A DNA stretch of 64,000 nt from Whitmania pigra (GCA_021613335.1 JAJTWR010000365.1:2681501-2745500); one strand, 5' to 3'; shown: positions 51,701 through 63,428, counted from the first letter of the stretch. Numbers and translations are program-made. The notes: a model not told the origin generated them from the sequence alone.

Positions 51701-53964
51701 TTTGTTCATCAACAAAGGAAACAACTCCACAGACTGAGAATTCATTTAAATGAATGAAATTCTTTCTAAATTATCTTTAAAAAGCCATTTACTTAGGACA
51801 GAAAATGGATTTGAATTAATCTTACCATATGTGGATCGTTGGTGCACATCTTTTGCAGGCATTCGATAATTGCCTGTAATTCAGTTGAAAGTTCTGCCCC
51901 AAGTAGAAGCCCGCCAATTAAATTTAAGAGTTCGTAAGATGAAGACGACGTCGAGTCGAGGATTCTTGAAGTGTTTTTCAGCCAAGTGTTTCTCTTTTCA
52001 TTTGAAGACAATGTTTCCTTGCAGAGGAACAAAAAAGAATTCACAGGAGAACTGCAGGTGTTCGATGTCTGAGGAGCATGTTGCTCATCCTGATATGATA
52101 ATTAGTATTAATATTATTGTTATTATTATTAATTAATATTATCAAACATAATTTTGATTATTCTAACAACCGTGCCATGGTAATGGATTAAAGCAAATTG
52201 AAGCAATAAAAACGAACCAAAACAAGATCATCAGGAGCATCGTGCAAATATTCAGTGAGACGAGCAAATAAATATGCGGCCTTTTTATTTGAACCAACGA
52301 CCAATTGGAGGAGGGGAAGGCTCAGCATCAGCACAAAATACTTGCTTTCTAAAAACTTGTGTTTCTTCAGGATTAAAAACACTGCGAATTAAAAAAATGT
52401 TAATTAACATTTAATTAATTAACTTCAAAAAATTTATTCCTTTGAAAAAAAATAGTTACATATTTCAAAAGTCCTTGAGAGGTCAGGCAAATACTTCAAG
52501 TTCACCATGCAATGAAACAGTAACAAAGCATTTCCTGTCAGCTGAAACGTCGATCAGTTTTGGTTACAAGTACTCAATTCATTGATGAGAAGCAGGAGTT
52601 AAGATAACTCTTTAGGAAACCAGCATGGCACATTTTAAGGCTTTATGATTCAAAGAAAATATAGTCAGTATTATTAACTGAAATTAGCACAAACTTTTGG
52701 AGAAAGTTTGACGATCCTTAGAATGAAATCCAAGATTGTTTCCTGCTCTGAATGGGGAAATTCAGAATAAATTTGAAGAATTAAACTAAGGATTTCATCA
52801 GGAATGTCAAGGTTTGTTATCAGAAGGTCCAAATATTCAAGGAGTTCTGTACTGTTTTCTTCTATCTGCAATCATTTCTAAATATTTATATGAAACAAAA
52901 ATAATGGAATACATAACATATTGACAATATTGAGAGAATATTTTAAAATGTGACATTCTGTAATAAAATATATCAGAATGCATTCAATCTGACCTGCATC
53001 CATGGCAAAATGTTCAGGACATAATTCACATTCCCTGGAAACTGAATCAGACCGTACACTATTGTTTGTCTGATAGGCTTAAACAACTGAGAATCTCTTG
53101 TTTGCAAGAAAACATACTTGAAGAATGGATCCATTAGTTCAAAGAAACAATCACTTGAAAATTAACAAAAAAGTTAGTATTAATATTTTTAATTGATATT
53201 TATCAGATCATTCTCACCTCTGTGCATTATAAACATTGAAGATATCCTTTAAGACAGGGATAAACAATGGCACACTGCGAGCCTCCGATACAAGCAAAAC
53301 ATTAAATGGATGGGCCAGCCTAAAGATAATTGTCTTGAAATACAAAATTTTACTTGACTCAAACATTTAGAAACAAACCTCAAATTAGAAGTGGTCACAC
53401 TGAATTTTGTACCGCTCATAAATGAAAAAATTTTCTTCAAAGTATGAAGACAATTTGTTTTGGACCTGACAAATAATCTTTTAGGTCAATCAATGTCCAC
53501 ATTTTAAAAATTAATAATTTAAAACAAAAAAATTCCATAACATAAAAAGGTGGTCTGGCTAACTTGGAGGACTTAAAACAATCTACTATCTTCTGAACCA
53601 CTTGTGTAGCTGATAGTTTGTCACATTTCACCAGGTCTAAAATTGCTTCAAATGACAAAAATGAAAGTACTTCATCTTCTCCAGTAGCACATTCCCATAA
53701 CAGAGACAACTCCCCACACTAAATATCAAATTACAATAAAATGTATTACTGAAGAAATATTTTTTTAAAACTATAGTCGTTACTTCTCTAGCCCCTTTCA
53801 CTACTTCTTTGTTTTGGATGCTCTTATACAGCTTTTGAACTGCCTACAATTAATCGTTCCAATGTCACTAGAAACTTATTCCTCCAAACTATTAAATAAT
53901 TCACTATTACTTGGCCCTTTAAACTACGATTGCAATTGTATGGAAGTGATTTCAATAGCTCCAT
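45495..53964 (-). CDS. FOCAD: Focadhesin (FOCAD) homologue, 28 exons, lacking a central block
   Basis: Exons from 5' to 3': 53911-53964, 53784-53843, 53564-53718, 53379-53465, 53218-53319, 52994-53153, ~52680-52865, 52460-52541, ~52222-52381, 51836-52089, 51629-51733, 50733-50932, 50392-50509, 50049-50099, 49812-49887, 49549-49686, 49176-49299, 48876-49034, 48591-48671, 48166-48294, 47738-47862, 47413-47579, 47158-47249, 46893-47095, 46493-46628, 46136-46360, 45861-45936, 45495-45598. Diagnostic blocks: SLLWECATGEDEVL; LMVSLWKNHEDCFPHL...CLRDIC; EVITFLWSLLSCDVK; LERFFMRLMEDELLSLPRGV; HLLPPFNWFFILRPI; VLDLLYHLLSHKDIQLSSRI; SLRCLRNVGSCKNPSFWLKF. All are helical-repeat (HEAT-like) sequence. Vertebrate FOCAD is linked to focal adhesions and to SKI-complex stability. 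The product is about 1,200 aa against 1,801 in human, mainly because the middle is missing. The ATG at 53964 is probable; an upstream exon is possible. Confidence 0.88.
46038..46134. repeat. CATTAT/CATTGT microsatellite in a FOCAD intron
   Basis: Tandem CATTATCATTGTCATTAACAT-type units directly behind the donor site of the exon 46136-46360. Confidence 0.9.
48318..48447. repeat. 24-bp minisatellite in a FOCAD intron, next to a splice acceptor
   Basis: The unit ATTGGTTATAAATTTAATTC plus ATTT is present five to six times, beginning about 25 bp upstream (in transcription) of the acceptor of exon 48166-48294. Confidence 0.93.
48738..48795. repeat. (TAA)n microsatellite in a FOCAD intron
   Basis: AATAATAATAATA run within the 204-bp intron at which the central FOCAD block is missing. 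Confidence 0.93.
50933..51247. repeat. 42-bp minisatellite that includes a copied splice acceptor
   Basis: The unit AAAACCTGAAATTTATTTTA plus ATTGTTATCCTTGCTTATATTT is repeated about seven times. On the minus strand each unit contains AAATTTCAG followed by GTTT, the same acceptor sequence used before exon 50733-50932, and the array starts exactly at that acceptor. Confidence 0.95.
51560..51628. repeat. 28-bp tandem repeat near a FOCAD donor
   Basis: TTGAATAATTATGATAAACA plus CCTTGC-type units, about three copies. The last copy (ATAATTACCTTG) supplies the donor of exon 51629-51733. Confidence 0.8.
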
Positions 53965-54885
53965 GAATCTGGGAACAATGCCAGGACTGAAAATTTGTCG
54001 TATCCCGAGTTAAATTGCAAAAATCGCCACCCAAGAAGAGACATCGTTCAAATAAAAAAATCATCAAATTATATTGTACTAATCATTTTTAAATAAATTT
54101 TAATTTAAAAAGAATCGCTTTGATAGAAATTGTCTTTTAGCTAAATTCTTGAAAAGTTTATAGCTCCTCAAAAATGATTAAAAATTGTATTTACGGATAT
54201 ATTAATTAAAATGAATTAATTTTTTAAAAAGATGGGTCTTAAACATAATTATATTATATACCTGTAACACTGCGGTCGCCACGAGGAGGCTTAGGAAAGT
54301 GCTCAGTGACCTAACTTTTAAATTTTACCCAGGTTTTAAATTATTGAAATATTACAATCGTGGCTTTTTTCTTGGTGTTCCAGTACCAAATTTACATTTC
54401 GTCAAGAACGAAGATTATTAAAATCGGAGAACCTTCGTACAACATATCTAAAACGAATAAAGATGTGAGGTCGCCAGTCTTTCTTTGCGAAGCATAAAAA
54501 CATTAAAAAAATAACCTACAATTATTTATTCTTACAATTTAGTTATCTTGACATTACATACTCTGCAGACTACTGTAGGTGCTTCTCAAGGGTGACAGAC
54601 CACATCCAACAAGGAGGATGCTTGAGCTGCTCCATCATAACTCGAATAATAAAATGCTAAGGGGCTGATGCATCATAAACAATTTTTCCAGGGTACTGCC
54701 AAATACTGCATTTAAGTACTCCCTAAATCCTATCCTGTGTGCAGAGGATCAAACGCTTTGCATGGGTCCCTACTCTCTCTAGTATCCTATTTAATATTTG
54801 CCAAACACTTCTTTAATCTATCATTAATTCATGCAACAAACAACTCAAAACACAAACTCATGTCAAAAACTTATTTTATTTTATA
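53965..54885. other. Intergenic region between MRPL27 and FOCAD
   Basis: About 0.9 kb, AT-rich, holding the FOCAD 5' flank and the MRPL27 3' flank. Its open frames look like shadows. An upstream non-coding or short coding FOCAD exon could be here. Confidence 0.4.
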
Positions 54886-55855
54886 TTATATTTGGGAAAC
54901 CAGCTTAAAGACTTGTTTCTGTGGTTCTTCTGGGATGACATGATAGAAATATTTCTCAAAAACTCTTCCGGCTTCGACAGCTTTGTAGAGAGGGCTGGTT
55001 GGATATGGAGACAAAACCTCCTTTGTAATGACAACTTTTCCAGGTCGCAGGGCATACAAAGTGTAATCTCTGCCGCAACCCACCTGAATATGAATGGAAG
55101 CAGTTAAAAACCCTACATGTGAAATGAAATATTGTCCTTTTATGATAATCACATTATTTCTGTAAATATATTAACATTAAAGCAACAGAATATGCAGCTA
55201 TGCAAATCAAAACTAACATTTTCTCCTGGGTAAACCTTCAATCCAAGCTGTCTGAAAAGAATCATGTTCGTCTCGACATAATCACCGTCATATTTCTTCC
55301 ATCCTCTGTGTTTTGGTCTTGCAGAGCTCAGCTTGTTTCTGGAGGAGGACCCTGCCTTCTTTGAAGCATCTCGACAACTTATTGCAAGCACATCATCTAA
55401 CGCAAAAATATAACCACATCACTCCTTAATATTATAAAAACTTTCCTTATATCAAATCAGAGTAAATGTTTCTCTATATTGTATTATGAGGAACTTGCCA
55501 TGTTCTTAGTAAAAGTTATGACTATAACACAAAAAATATATAATGCAATAAAATTTTAAAAAATGACTTGCAGAAAGTCATGAGCAAAAAAATACGTAGT
55601 TGGTAATACCTAATAACAAATTAGGTAAAACCAAAACACACTCAATCATTCACAATCACATCAACAAAACAGTATCGACTTAAAACATTCTGAAATTTAA
55701 AAGATAACGTAAACTATCTAATTTAAATCATGGAAAATAATAGGAATAAGTGAATGACCAAAACCCTCACGGAAAAAAATTGTTAATAAAAGTCAATCCT
55801 TACTTGCTAACGTCAAAATGCTTTTAGAAGTTCGACCGAGAAAAGACAGAACCAT
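54886..55855 (-). CDS. MRPL27: Mitochondrial large-subunit ribosomal protein bL27m
   Basis: Three exons in phase: 55804-55855 (MVLSFLGRTSKSILTLA), 55218-55396 and 54886-55083, together 142 aa (human 148). The start is an ATG and the first 25 residues are basic and hydroxylated, like a mitochondrial import signal. The L27 body follows: DASKKAGSSSRNKLSSARPK, HRGWKKYDGDYVETNMI, FRQLGLKVYPGENVGCGRDY, TLYALRPGKVVITKEV and a FYHVIPEEPQKQVFKLV end. These match animal MRPL27 (ASKKxGGSSKN..., G.KK..G.YV..GNII..QR...HPG.NVG.G.....YAL..G.V..TKE). It acts in the mitoribosome near the peptidyl-transferase centre. The intron donors are GTAAGG and GTTAGT. Confidence 0.93.
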
Positions 55856-56721
55856 TGCGGACGAGACGATAATTAAGGTACGCAAACAATATAGACGAAG
55901 GTCTGAGTCTAGATCATCTCATCCAGAATAGGAAGGAAAATTATAAAATATTTGATGAATAATATAGATAATAAGTTATTGAAATCTAAACAGTTGTTTC
56001 GTGAGACAAGGCGAATATTGGGATCGAAAAATACCGAAAAGTATAATCAAAAATGAAACTTTTTTGTCGCAAAATAAATATTTTCTTGCAGTAAATATAA
56101 TTTTAGAAGATTTTAAAGATTCTAACAGTTCATCAAATCGCTGAACATCTTTGTAAAGGTTTATAACTTACTTAAAAATTTCAAAAATATCGTCTAGATA
56201 GTTTTTCTGGAGCTCTTCCTCAACATGGACTTAATTTGGGACTAGGAAGTGGCCCCCTGAATTTCGACTAGAAAAAAAGGTCATCTCAGGTTTTGTGAAG
56301 ATTCGTCTCTTGGAAAAAGCTGAAATAACGTCCCTGGACTGAATTGCTAGGCAAGTGTTCCAGCAAAATTTTATGCTAGAAGGGTTTCGCATCTTTACAC
56401 ATTTCTCAATTCGAAATGCTTTTTAAATATAAAGTGTTGGTAATAGAAGAAGCATCTATTTCAGATCTAAGGTCCATTGGGCAGAGTAATTAAAAATACA
56501 TTCAGAACATAGGTCTTTGTTTATTCAAGTATGGGGATCGACCGAGGTCACATTTTCAGCGATGCCGGAGATCAAAGTACATGTTTAAATACAATCTTTC
56601 TAAGGTATTCACAGTGCGATTTTCTAACTTTGTTCAACTTCTTAAAGAATGATACCATGCAAATTCGCCTATAAATATAATTATTTAGTAGTAATTCCAT
56701 TATTTTAGGACTCATTTAAAC
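55856..56721. other. MRPL27 5' flank; no further gene seen
   Basis: AT-rich. A phrase TTGGAAAAAGCTGAAATGAC plus GTCCCTG at about 56310-56336 recurs at 57457-57480 and about 62538-62562, so it belongs to a dispersed repeat. Confidence 0.4.
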
Positions 56722-57318
56722 GGCTCATAGACAATTGAACGAAAAAGACGATGTATCGAATAACGAATTAGACCTTATAACGAGTCGTTAAAGCTTCGCT
56801 ATTCGTTATATCGTCTCTTACGTTCAATTGTCGTTATAAGATCCAATTCGTTATTTCGTCTACCACAATATTTAAATAGTTTTTACATGACAAATACAAA
56901 TTTGAACCGACGAATAAAAGATCATATATTTAAATTGTTCGCTCTGAATGTTGGCCAGAAGCACCATTGACCGCTTATTGAACGAAGGGCAGTGCCTTCG
57001 AGACAAGAAAGTCACTGCAAGAAATGTAGCCGTTTCTAAGGGGTGGGTCAAATACAAAGACGGAGACCTAACTGCCAAACAATTACTTTTTGAATTGGCT
57101 TCAAGTAATTAATCCCGATATTTATTCGAAACAATAAAATTGGCGATAAATTTAAATTTACTAGCTTTATTTATTAAATCAATTTTTTTTATTCCTATAT
57201 ACATTGGATCGTATAACGAATCTTACATCGAATAACGAAGGAGACGTTTTAACGATTCGTAATAAGGTCTAATTCGTTATTCGATCTATCGTCTCCTTCG
57301 TTCAATAGTCCGGCACCC
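56722..57318. mobile_element. Long-TIR DNA element with 9-bp flanking repeats, Mutator-like (MULE) by structure
   Basis: The left arm (GACAATTGAACGAAAAAGAC, TATCGAATAACGAATTAGAC, CTTATAACGAGTCGTTAA) and the reverse complement of the right arm (GACTATTGAACGAAGGAGAC, GATCGAATAACGAATTAGAC, CTTATTACGAATCGTTAA) match over about 65 bp. Each arm is itself partly palindromic. CATTTAAAC flanks both sides (56713-56721, 57319-57327), a 9-bp direct repeat as expected for Mutator-like elements. The 597-bp body carries one short ORF. Confidence 0.75.
56948..57112 (+). CDS. 54-aa ORF inside the long-TIR element
   Basis: It begins MLARSTIDRLLNEGQCLRDK and continues KVTARNVAVSKGWVKYKDGD, then LTAKQLLFELASSN before TAA. 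Composition is normal for a small soluble, partly helical protein, and the frame is intact although the element looks non-autonomous. I recognise no family. It may be a leftover of a host or transposase exon carried by the element. Confidence 0.35.
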   Translation: MLARSTIDRLLNEGQCLRDKKVTARNVAVSKGWVKYKDGDLTAKQLLFELASSN

Positions 57319-57849
57319 CATTTAAACATACACATATAAAACTTTGTGTTTGCTACTCCTTCATCTTTGGTTATCAAACTCAATCAAAGTCTTAAGATAA
57401 ATCCAGACTTTTTGATTCGTCTATCACCCCTTAAAGTTGTTGATTTTCCCCCTGGAAAAGCTGAAATGACTTCCCTGTATCCGAGAAAGCAGAGATAGAA
57501 AGTGAGTATGCGAAGAAGAAACTTATATCTCACTATTCTCATCCGAGACACTTCCTTCTAGACAGTGTGCCCTAACGAGATGCTAGCCGCAGCGAGGCAG
57601 GGATGGAGAGACCATCTGCCCAAGTGATAGTGAAAGGAGTTCTAAATGGCATTCAGAAAGAGACGGTGATTTACGGCATTCCCAGTCTAAAATGTGCTGA
57701 GCAGGGGTCTATGGTCGACTTTTATTCAAGCATAAAAAGTGTAAAAATTCTTTTTTTCTTAATAAACTTCATTCATGCAACCCTTTCGTTAATGTGTTAT
57801 CATGTCATGATTAACAACCTTTAAAAACATGAACATTTAAACTCAACAA

Positions 57850-58564
57850 CAGGGCTTCTTTCAGGCATTGTTCCGGGGGGCATTTCATGAGTTCGGGGGC
57901 CAGTTTGTCGTGCCAAACACAAGTTTAAAATCAAATCACGCACAACCTCAGTTCAACAATTATATTTTAAGTAAAAACATATTGAAAATCATACAAACTG
58001 AAATTTAAAATATGTTTAATAACTGAAATATTTAAAGAAATTTTAAACGCCGAGGTTTTTTGAGAGCATATAAATCTACTATTCTATCAATAAAATTTCA
58101 ATTATACATTTATTTTTATATGAAATTCATGAAAAAGCAACTTCTCGTTTGTTTTTTTTCCACCAAAGAAATATTGTAATAATCAAAAATGAAACTTTCT
58201 GAGAATGAGATTTTTGTGATCGATTGGTTTTTTTTTGAGTTCCGTGAATTACGTTCATGGAATTCAGAATAATTATTCAATTAAATTTAGTTATTTATTC
58301 AAAGCTCGCTTCAACTCGTTATTATTGTACAGAACAAAACAGGAAAAAGGAAAGATTAAAAACAAACCAGGTACTAAATATCTTAGTCCAAAGACACGTT
58401 AAAAAATTTTTTTTAACTTTTTGTCTTAGATTTATGGGTTTTTACGTACACTTTTAGTCAGAATTTTTTAAAATTTTTTTTATTTTCAGGGGGGATAGCT
58501 GAGCTCCGGGGGGAGGGGGAAGGGGGGCGAAGACCTCCCGAAGCTATGCCTGAAAGAAACCCTG
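57850..58564. mobile_element. hAT MITE with intact ends and target duplication
   Basis: It begins CAGGGCTTCTTTCAGGCA and ends TGCCTGAAAGAAACCCTG. The flanks are CTCAACAA (57842-57849) and TTCAACAA (58565-58572), an 8-bp duplication with one change. The first ~100 bp match the hAT at 13394 (GCATTTCATGAGTTCGGGGG, CAAGTTTAAAATCAAATCAC), including the last few transposase codons; the rest of the coding region is deleted. The right end is unusually G-rich (58483-58528). Confidence 0.92.
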
Positions 58565-59361
58565 TTCAACAATCTACATTGTGAGCTTAAAAATGAAATT
58601 TTGAATGTCTTAAAAGCAGTGGCCAATCAAATGCCCTGAATGGCACATTTGAGTTCAGCACATCAAAAAAGGTAAGTATAATAAATGTTTATCTCTGGAG
58701 CCACTTTACAAAAATTGTAGACCATGGCGGGATGCGTCGACATCACGCCTTTCACTAATCACTTCATCTACGTTACCCATTTTTGGTCCAAAAATACTGT
58801 TGTCCCGAGCGTTTGAAAATGAATGCTGTCTTCATTATTTTCTTTTTCTAGTTTAAATAGTTTAAGTATTTTAATGTCTATTTGTTTACTTAAGAGAAAA
58901 CCGTTCCCGCAATTTCTTGTATCATCCTCATTTCAAATTAGGCCAAATGAAGAAACTTATCATCAGACACAAGTCTAATCATTAGACAGCGCATGAAACT
59001 GGAACGCATTCATAAAACGAAAAAGAATATAAAACAGAAATAATCTGAAATAACTTTAAATAAATCAGTTTTAAATATAATCCAATCGCGATGGCTTCAA
59101 GGGTTTCTAAAAATAGTTGTACTGTCTGGGAAGTTAAGTAACCCGCTTTAAAGGCTTCGTCCTTGACCTGCAGAGTAGTGTGAATATTCACGAACCTGTC
59201 AAATGCATGAATGAAAAGAATATTGACAAAGATACAATATTTTATTAGTGAGAGGCCTTGAGAAATAAAATTTAATGTAATCGGAAAGATTTTGCATTGG
59301 TTCGATAATATTCAATATTTAAGCAAACTGTCCACTAAAGGAGTTAATACAGTATGAGCCA

Positions 59362-60156
59362 TCAATGTTTCTTTTTGACGATCAACATCTCCCCAACGTA
59401 GGTTCCAAGTAGTGAAGGTTCACAAGCATCGAGTGCCCTCTTCATGGTCTCATTGTCAATGAACTTGTCGGTGTACAGGTTGAAGAGTTGAGCGATATCG
59501 CTGTCATAAACTCTGAAGTCTAAATCACATTTGTATTTCTGCGACCAAACCACATCGCTTCCCAAAGGCTTCAAATCTTCCCTGATAAAATCGGCTTCAA
59601 GCAAGAGGTCCATCCTGTCGCTGAAATGACGGTGTAGTTTCTGCATGACGTTGATTGGCTGCTTCTTGTCATCTAAGTCATCAGACATGTTTATGATGAC
59701 AATGACACCATTTTCTTGGTCAATCCACTGATCAAGAGCAGTTTTAAGTAGTTTCTTCCTGCCCTCTGTTGGAAGGTCATACAGCATGTGGAACATCAGG
59801 ACCGAGTCGAACCTCTGACCTCCTTCGGGAACAAAATCTTCGACATCTCCCACGATGACATGCGACGTCAAGGTTCCGTTGTAGATTTTGGCAATGTTTA
59901 TCTTTAGTTCTTCGGCGCAGAATTGATCTTTTTCGACTGCAACTAATCTCCTGAGACTTGGGAGACATCTCTTCATAAATTCAAGATCGTACTCCCCTGG
60001 ACCAGGCCCGATACTCAAGCACGACTGGACTGTTTTGAAGGCATCAAAGCACTGCCCCGCCTGAGACATGAGGGGCAGAAGAAATTCTGACTCATTCCTT
60101 CTCTCCCTGAACCTGCTCAGCATGTCAGGATATGTCATCTCTTTGATGTCACCCAT
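59362..60156 (-). CDS. Histamine N-methyltransferase-like SAM-dependent methyltransferase (264 aa, intronless)
   Basis: Uses the first true ATG (MGDIKEMTYPDMLSRFRERR). The frame is open further upstream only through a TTG. The SAM-binding motif I is LSIGPGPGEYDLEFMKRCLP (about residues 47-66), followed by an acidic post-I residue in LVAVEKDQFCAEELKINIAK. Motif II/III-like segments are FVPEGGQRFDSVLMFHMLYD and GVIVIINMSDD. This is the Rossmann methyltransferase layout of HNMT-like proteins (human 292 aa: LSIGGGAGEIDLQ...; MIQMLYYVKD), and HNMT is the nearest match I know. In mammals the enzyme methylates histamine in the cytosol; the substrate here cannot be told, and such genes are multiplied in many invertebrates. 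The absence of introns among intron-rich neighbours could mean retroposition, but no poly(A) tract is obvious. Confidence 0.82.
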   Translation of the reverse strand: MGDIKEMTYPDMLSRFRERRNESEFLLPLMSQAGQCFDAFKTVQSCLSIGPGPGEYDLEFMKRCLPSLRRLVAVEKDQFCAEELKINIAKIYNGTLTSHVIVGDVEDFVPEGGQRFDSVLMFHMLYDLPTEGRKKLLKTALDQWIDQENGVIVIINMSDDLDDKKQPINVMQKLHRHFSDRMDLLLEADFIREDLKPLGSDVVWSQKYKCDLDFRVYDSDIAQLFNLYTDKFIDNETMKRALDACEPSLLGTYVGEMLIVKKKH

Positions 60157-62479
60157 GATTCCAAGAAGTTTCAAAACTTATTTAGAATTTAAATGTAAAA
60201 ATTTACTGGCGATATTTTAATTATTAAAAATAGTTTTTTTATTATTAATTTAATTATTTGCACTTCGAGATACTCCGTGCAATGTTTGGATGAGAAACTG
60301 GGGCTTTTATAAGATTTCATAGCATGGTGGATGCTCGCTGAGGTGATTTCAATCTGTTTTAGATTAGGCAAATGTGTGGTCGGCGGGCCATAAAAGAAAT
60401 ACATCACTGCTCATAATTTTTCGTATTTTACGAAAAAATATTCGTGACAGTCGTCGGGCCATAAAAGAAATATATCACTAAGCATAATTTTTTTCTATTT
60501 TCCGAAAAAATATTCATGACAATCCAAAAAAATCTCCCAATTACACAGTTAATATTTACATGCTGAATATTATTATAGAATACAATTATAGAAATATTTT
60601 GTATTTTTGAGCTACAAATTTTGTTTTATAAAATTAAAAAAGGTAAGCATGGAAACTTATTTCGATTTTGAAATTTCATTTTGTTGGCGAAGTTGTTAAC
60701 AGGCATACCAGACAAAACAGCTGTCTGCTTAAAACTGCTTCAATTTTTATGAAAACAGACATAGTTTTCTATTAATTAATTAATTAATATTAATTAAGCC
60801 CTCTAAATGGGAAACAAATTTAATTTGTTGAAAATATTTTTTTAGAATTAATTTATTATATTTTTTTTTACATTAGCAGCATCGCAACGAAGTACTACAA
60901 CTGATAACATGTGAAGCTTAAAACTTTCCGCTTGCTGAAGATTCTTGTAGTTTTCCATGACTCAAAGTTTGTAGGAAAAGTATACGTTGTAATGCATGGA
61001 AATGTTTTAATTTGTAATTGCTATTATTAAACGCCATTATTATTTTAATTAATTCATGATCTCAACAATTAGTCTTCGCCTAGATCGAGAGACCGGATGG
61101 TAATTATTGCAAAGGCATGATTTGTTTTTTAACACTATTTTTTTAAATTAAGAAATATATCCAATAAATATATCGTTCCAACCCTCAGCAATGAAATCAA
61201 GGTCGACTGAGGTCGGTAAAGAGCGTTTATAAATAGAAACAACCAACAAGGGTTATAGGTTATGTAGGCCTAAAGTAATGAAGTAATTAACTGCTTCTAA
61301 CAATCAGTTTGGTTTTGTTGAAATGTTAAATATTTTCTCGTCTATTTATTATATTATTAACAATATTCTTCGTACTATAATATATATTATTCATCTTTTA
61401 TTATTTAATATATTATTATTTTATTTTATTATATTATTAAATATTATATTGTATCATTACATGTCATTAACATCATTAACATCATTAATATTATTATTAT
61501 TATTATTCCTATCATAAAGGGATCCGTCGAACTCTTTTCTGAAAAAACCATCATCATCATCAACATCGTCGTCGTCGTCATCACCATCCAAGTTAATAAA
61601 CCACTTGAAAAGTTTCCTCTTACAGCTTCTTGACCTTTTGTGTCACGTGATTTCATCCAAACTAAAATGTGATGCGACCGAAATAAAAAAATTCATAACT
61701 CCACAATCATTAATCAATAATAACCCCTAACCCTCTAACCTTTTAAAACTTAAATAATATTTAGGGAAAGACTTTCTCTGTAAAAGCTGTTATTGACAAT
61801 TTTGTCCAAATGATTTTTGTTGACTAACCCCAAATTTATTATTGTTATAATTACATCATCATTAAAATTTATTATAATTTTATTATTTGTTATATTTTAA
61901 TCATATGTACGCAAAAGTGAAAGATGCAACGAAATTCTTACAATCGCTTCAAATGATCCTCATTCTGGAAGATATGTTGAAGGAGTTAATTAACCTGTCA
62001 ACTTTTGCATTGCTGTTAAGATTTTATTTAACCATCTCCGGGATCAAGAATTGTGCAAGAATCGGGGTTCAAATGTCATCCAGGGAGACCGAGTGACATT
62101 CTTTCTGAACAATGGTTAGCGTTTCAAGTGTGCTTACAGAGGCAGATCTAAAACTTTTTGGCGGGGACACGGACGGATTTAAGGGAGAAGGGGTATGAGC
62201 TATTAACATTTTCGTCCAAGGTGGTAAATTATTGAAATAATTTATTTTCTTTTTTATATTTTAAAAATCACGGAGGTCATGCCCAAATCCACCCTCTAAA
62301 TTCGTCACTGCGTGCATGTATGCTTAACAATTAGTTATTATTTATAGTGGTTATGAAGACCGTTATCTGTGTAAAGAGCCTCTCTTTTTAACTCTAACAT
62401 CCAAACTTACTTAGGTATATCTTAAATTTATCTACCGTAGCTGCATGTATTGTTTCCTTATCTAGTTTATTCTATAAGG
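60157..62479. other. Non-coding stretch 5' of the methyltransferase gene
   Basis: AT-rich, without supported genes. A small direct repeat (GTCGGCGGGCCATAAAAGAA / GTCGTCGGGCCATAAAAGAA ATA-T-ATCACT) lies at about 60376-60405 and 60453-60480, within 300 bp upstream of the methyltransferase ATG. ATT-rich tracts occur at 61330-61510, and a CATCATCAACATCGTCGTC run at about 61550-61585. Confidence 0.45.
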
Positions 62480-62960
62480 CAGCTGTTCTCAACCTGTGGG
62501 TCGAGATCGCCTCAAATTTTGCGAGGGTCTGCCCCTCTTGAAAAATGCTGAAATGACGTCCTGCACAAAATCGGCTAAACACATAGCAGTTGTGGTCTGA
62601 ACTTTGTACAAAATGTACGATCAGTTTCTTTGAAACTTGATTATGATTTTTCACATTTCCTATTGCACAAATGACATGTTTACATTCATTTCTCTATTTT
62701 CTATTAAATTTGTGTTCGCTATTGAAAGTGATTTGCTCTCGCAGACCTGTATTTTCTCACTAAAACCATATAACATTTTCAAATAGACGTGTGTATAAAG
62801 GGTTTAAATGTAATCTTTACAATATTTAGAAGTCAAGGGCATAACAGCGACAATGAAGTTAACTGATTGAAAGGTAGCCCAATCAATTTTATTGTTGGTG
62901 GTCGCAAAAGCATGACAAATGTTGCCGATATGTCGCAACAAAAAAGGTTGAGAACTGCTG
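62480..62960. mobile_element. hAT-type non-autonomous element
   Basis: Left end CAGCTGTTCTCAACCTGTGG and right end AGGTTGAGAACTGCTG are matching terminal inverted repeats of the CAGxGGTTCTCAACC group. The flanks CTATAAGG and CCATAAAT share five of eight bases, an eroded target duplication. The internal part 62591-62672 recurs at 8619-8702. There is no transposase. Confidence 0.75.
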
Positions 62961-63428
62961 CCATAAATAAACCAACCTTGAGCCGAAGTAAATATTTTTA
63001 AAGTTTTCTCCGTGCCCTCTAGTAGAATCACTTTTTGTGGCTTCACGAAACTTCTGAAGCAAAAGGCCTTCCCTTCCCAGATAAGATTTTGAAGGCATCT
63101 ATAAAGTCCCCTCTACTTCTCTTTTCCGGAGTAGTTATCTTACATCTATTTAATTGTTTTCAATGACAGAGTCAAATGGATTTTCGAAGGTCCTTACTTT
63201 TGAAGGACATGCATTATGCTTTGATCTTAGGCTTTTCTTGACAAAGCTGCCGAATTTAAATCGCTGTAATATTTTAGTGCCAGCACATGCAAAGTTTTGT
63301 CATTCTCATTTATAACTAAATAAAAGCCGTCGGAGGTTTTCATCAATCATTTTTAAACACTCCGCAGTTGTATGGCTATCACGTGATCATATTGTCATGG
63401 CGTTGATACTCACGCGGCAGTAGGCATC
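62961..63428. other. Non-coding stretch
   Basis: No recognised gene or repeat apart from the left target-duplication copy (TAGGCATC, 63421-63428) of the following LINE tail. Confidence 0.4.

Noticed and set aside
57603..57824. 73-aa frame beginning MERPSAQVIVKGVLNG
   Set aside because: The start is protein-like but it degenerates into AT-rich sequence, with neither homology nor splice sites that I could support.
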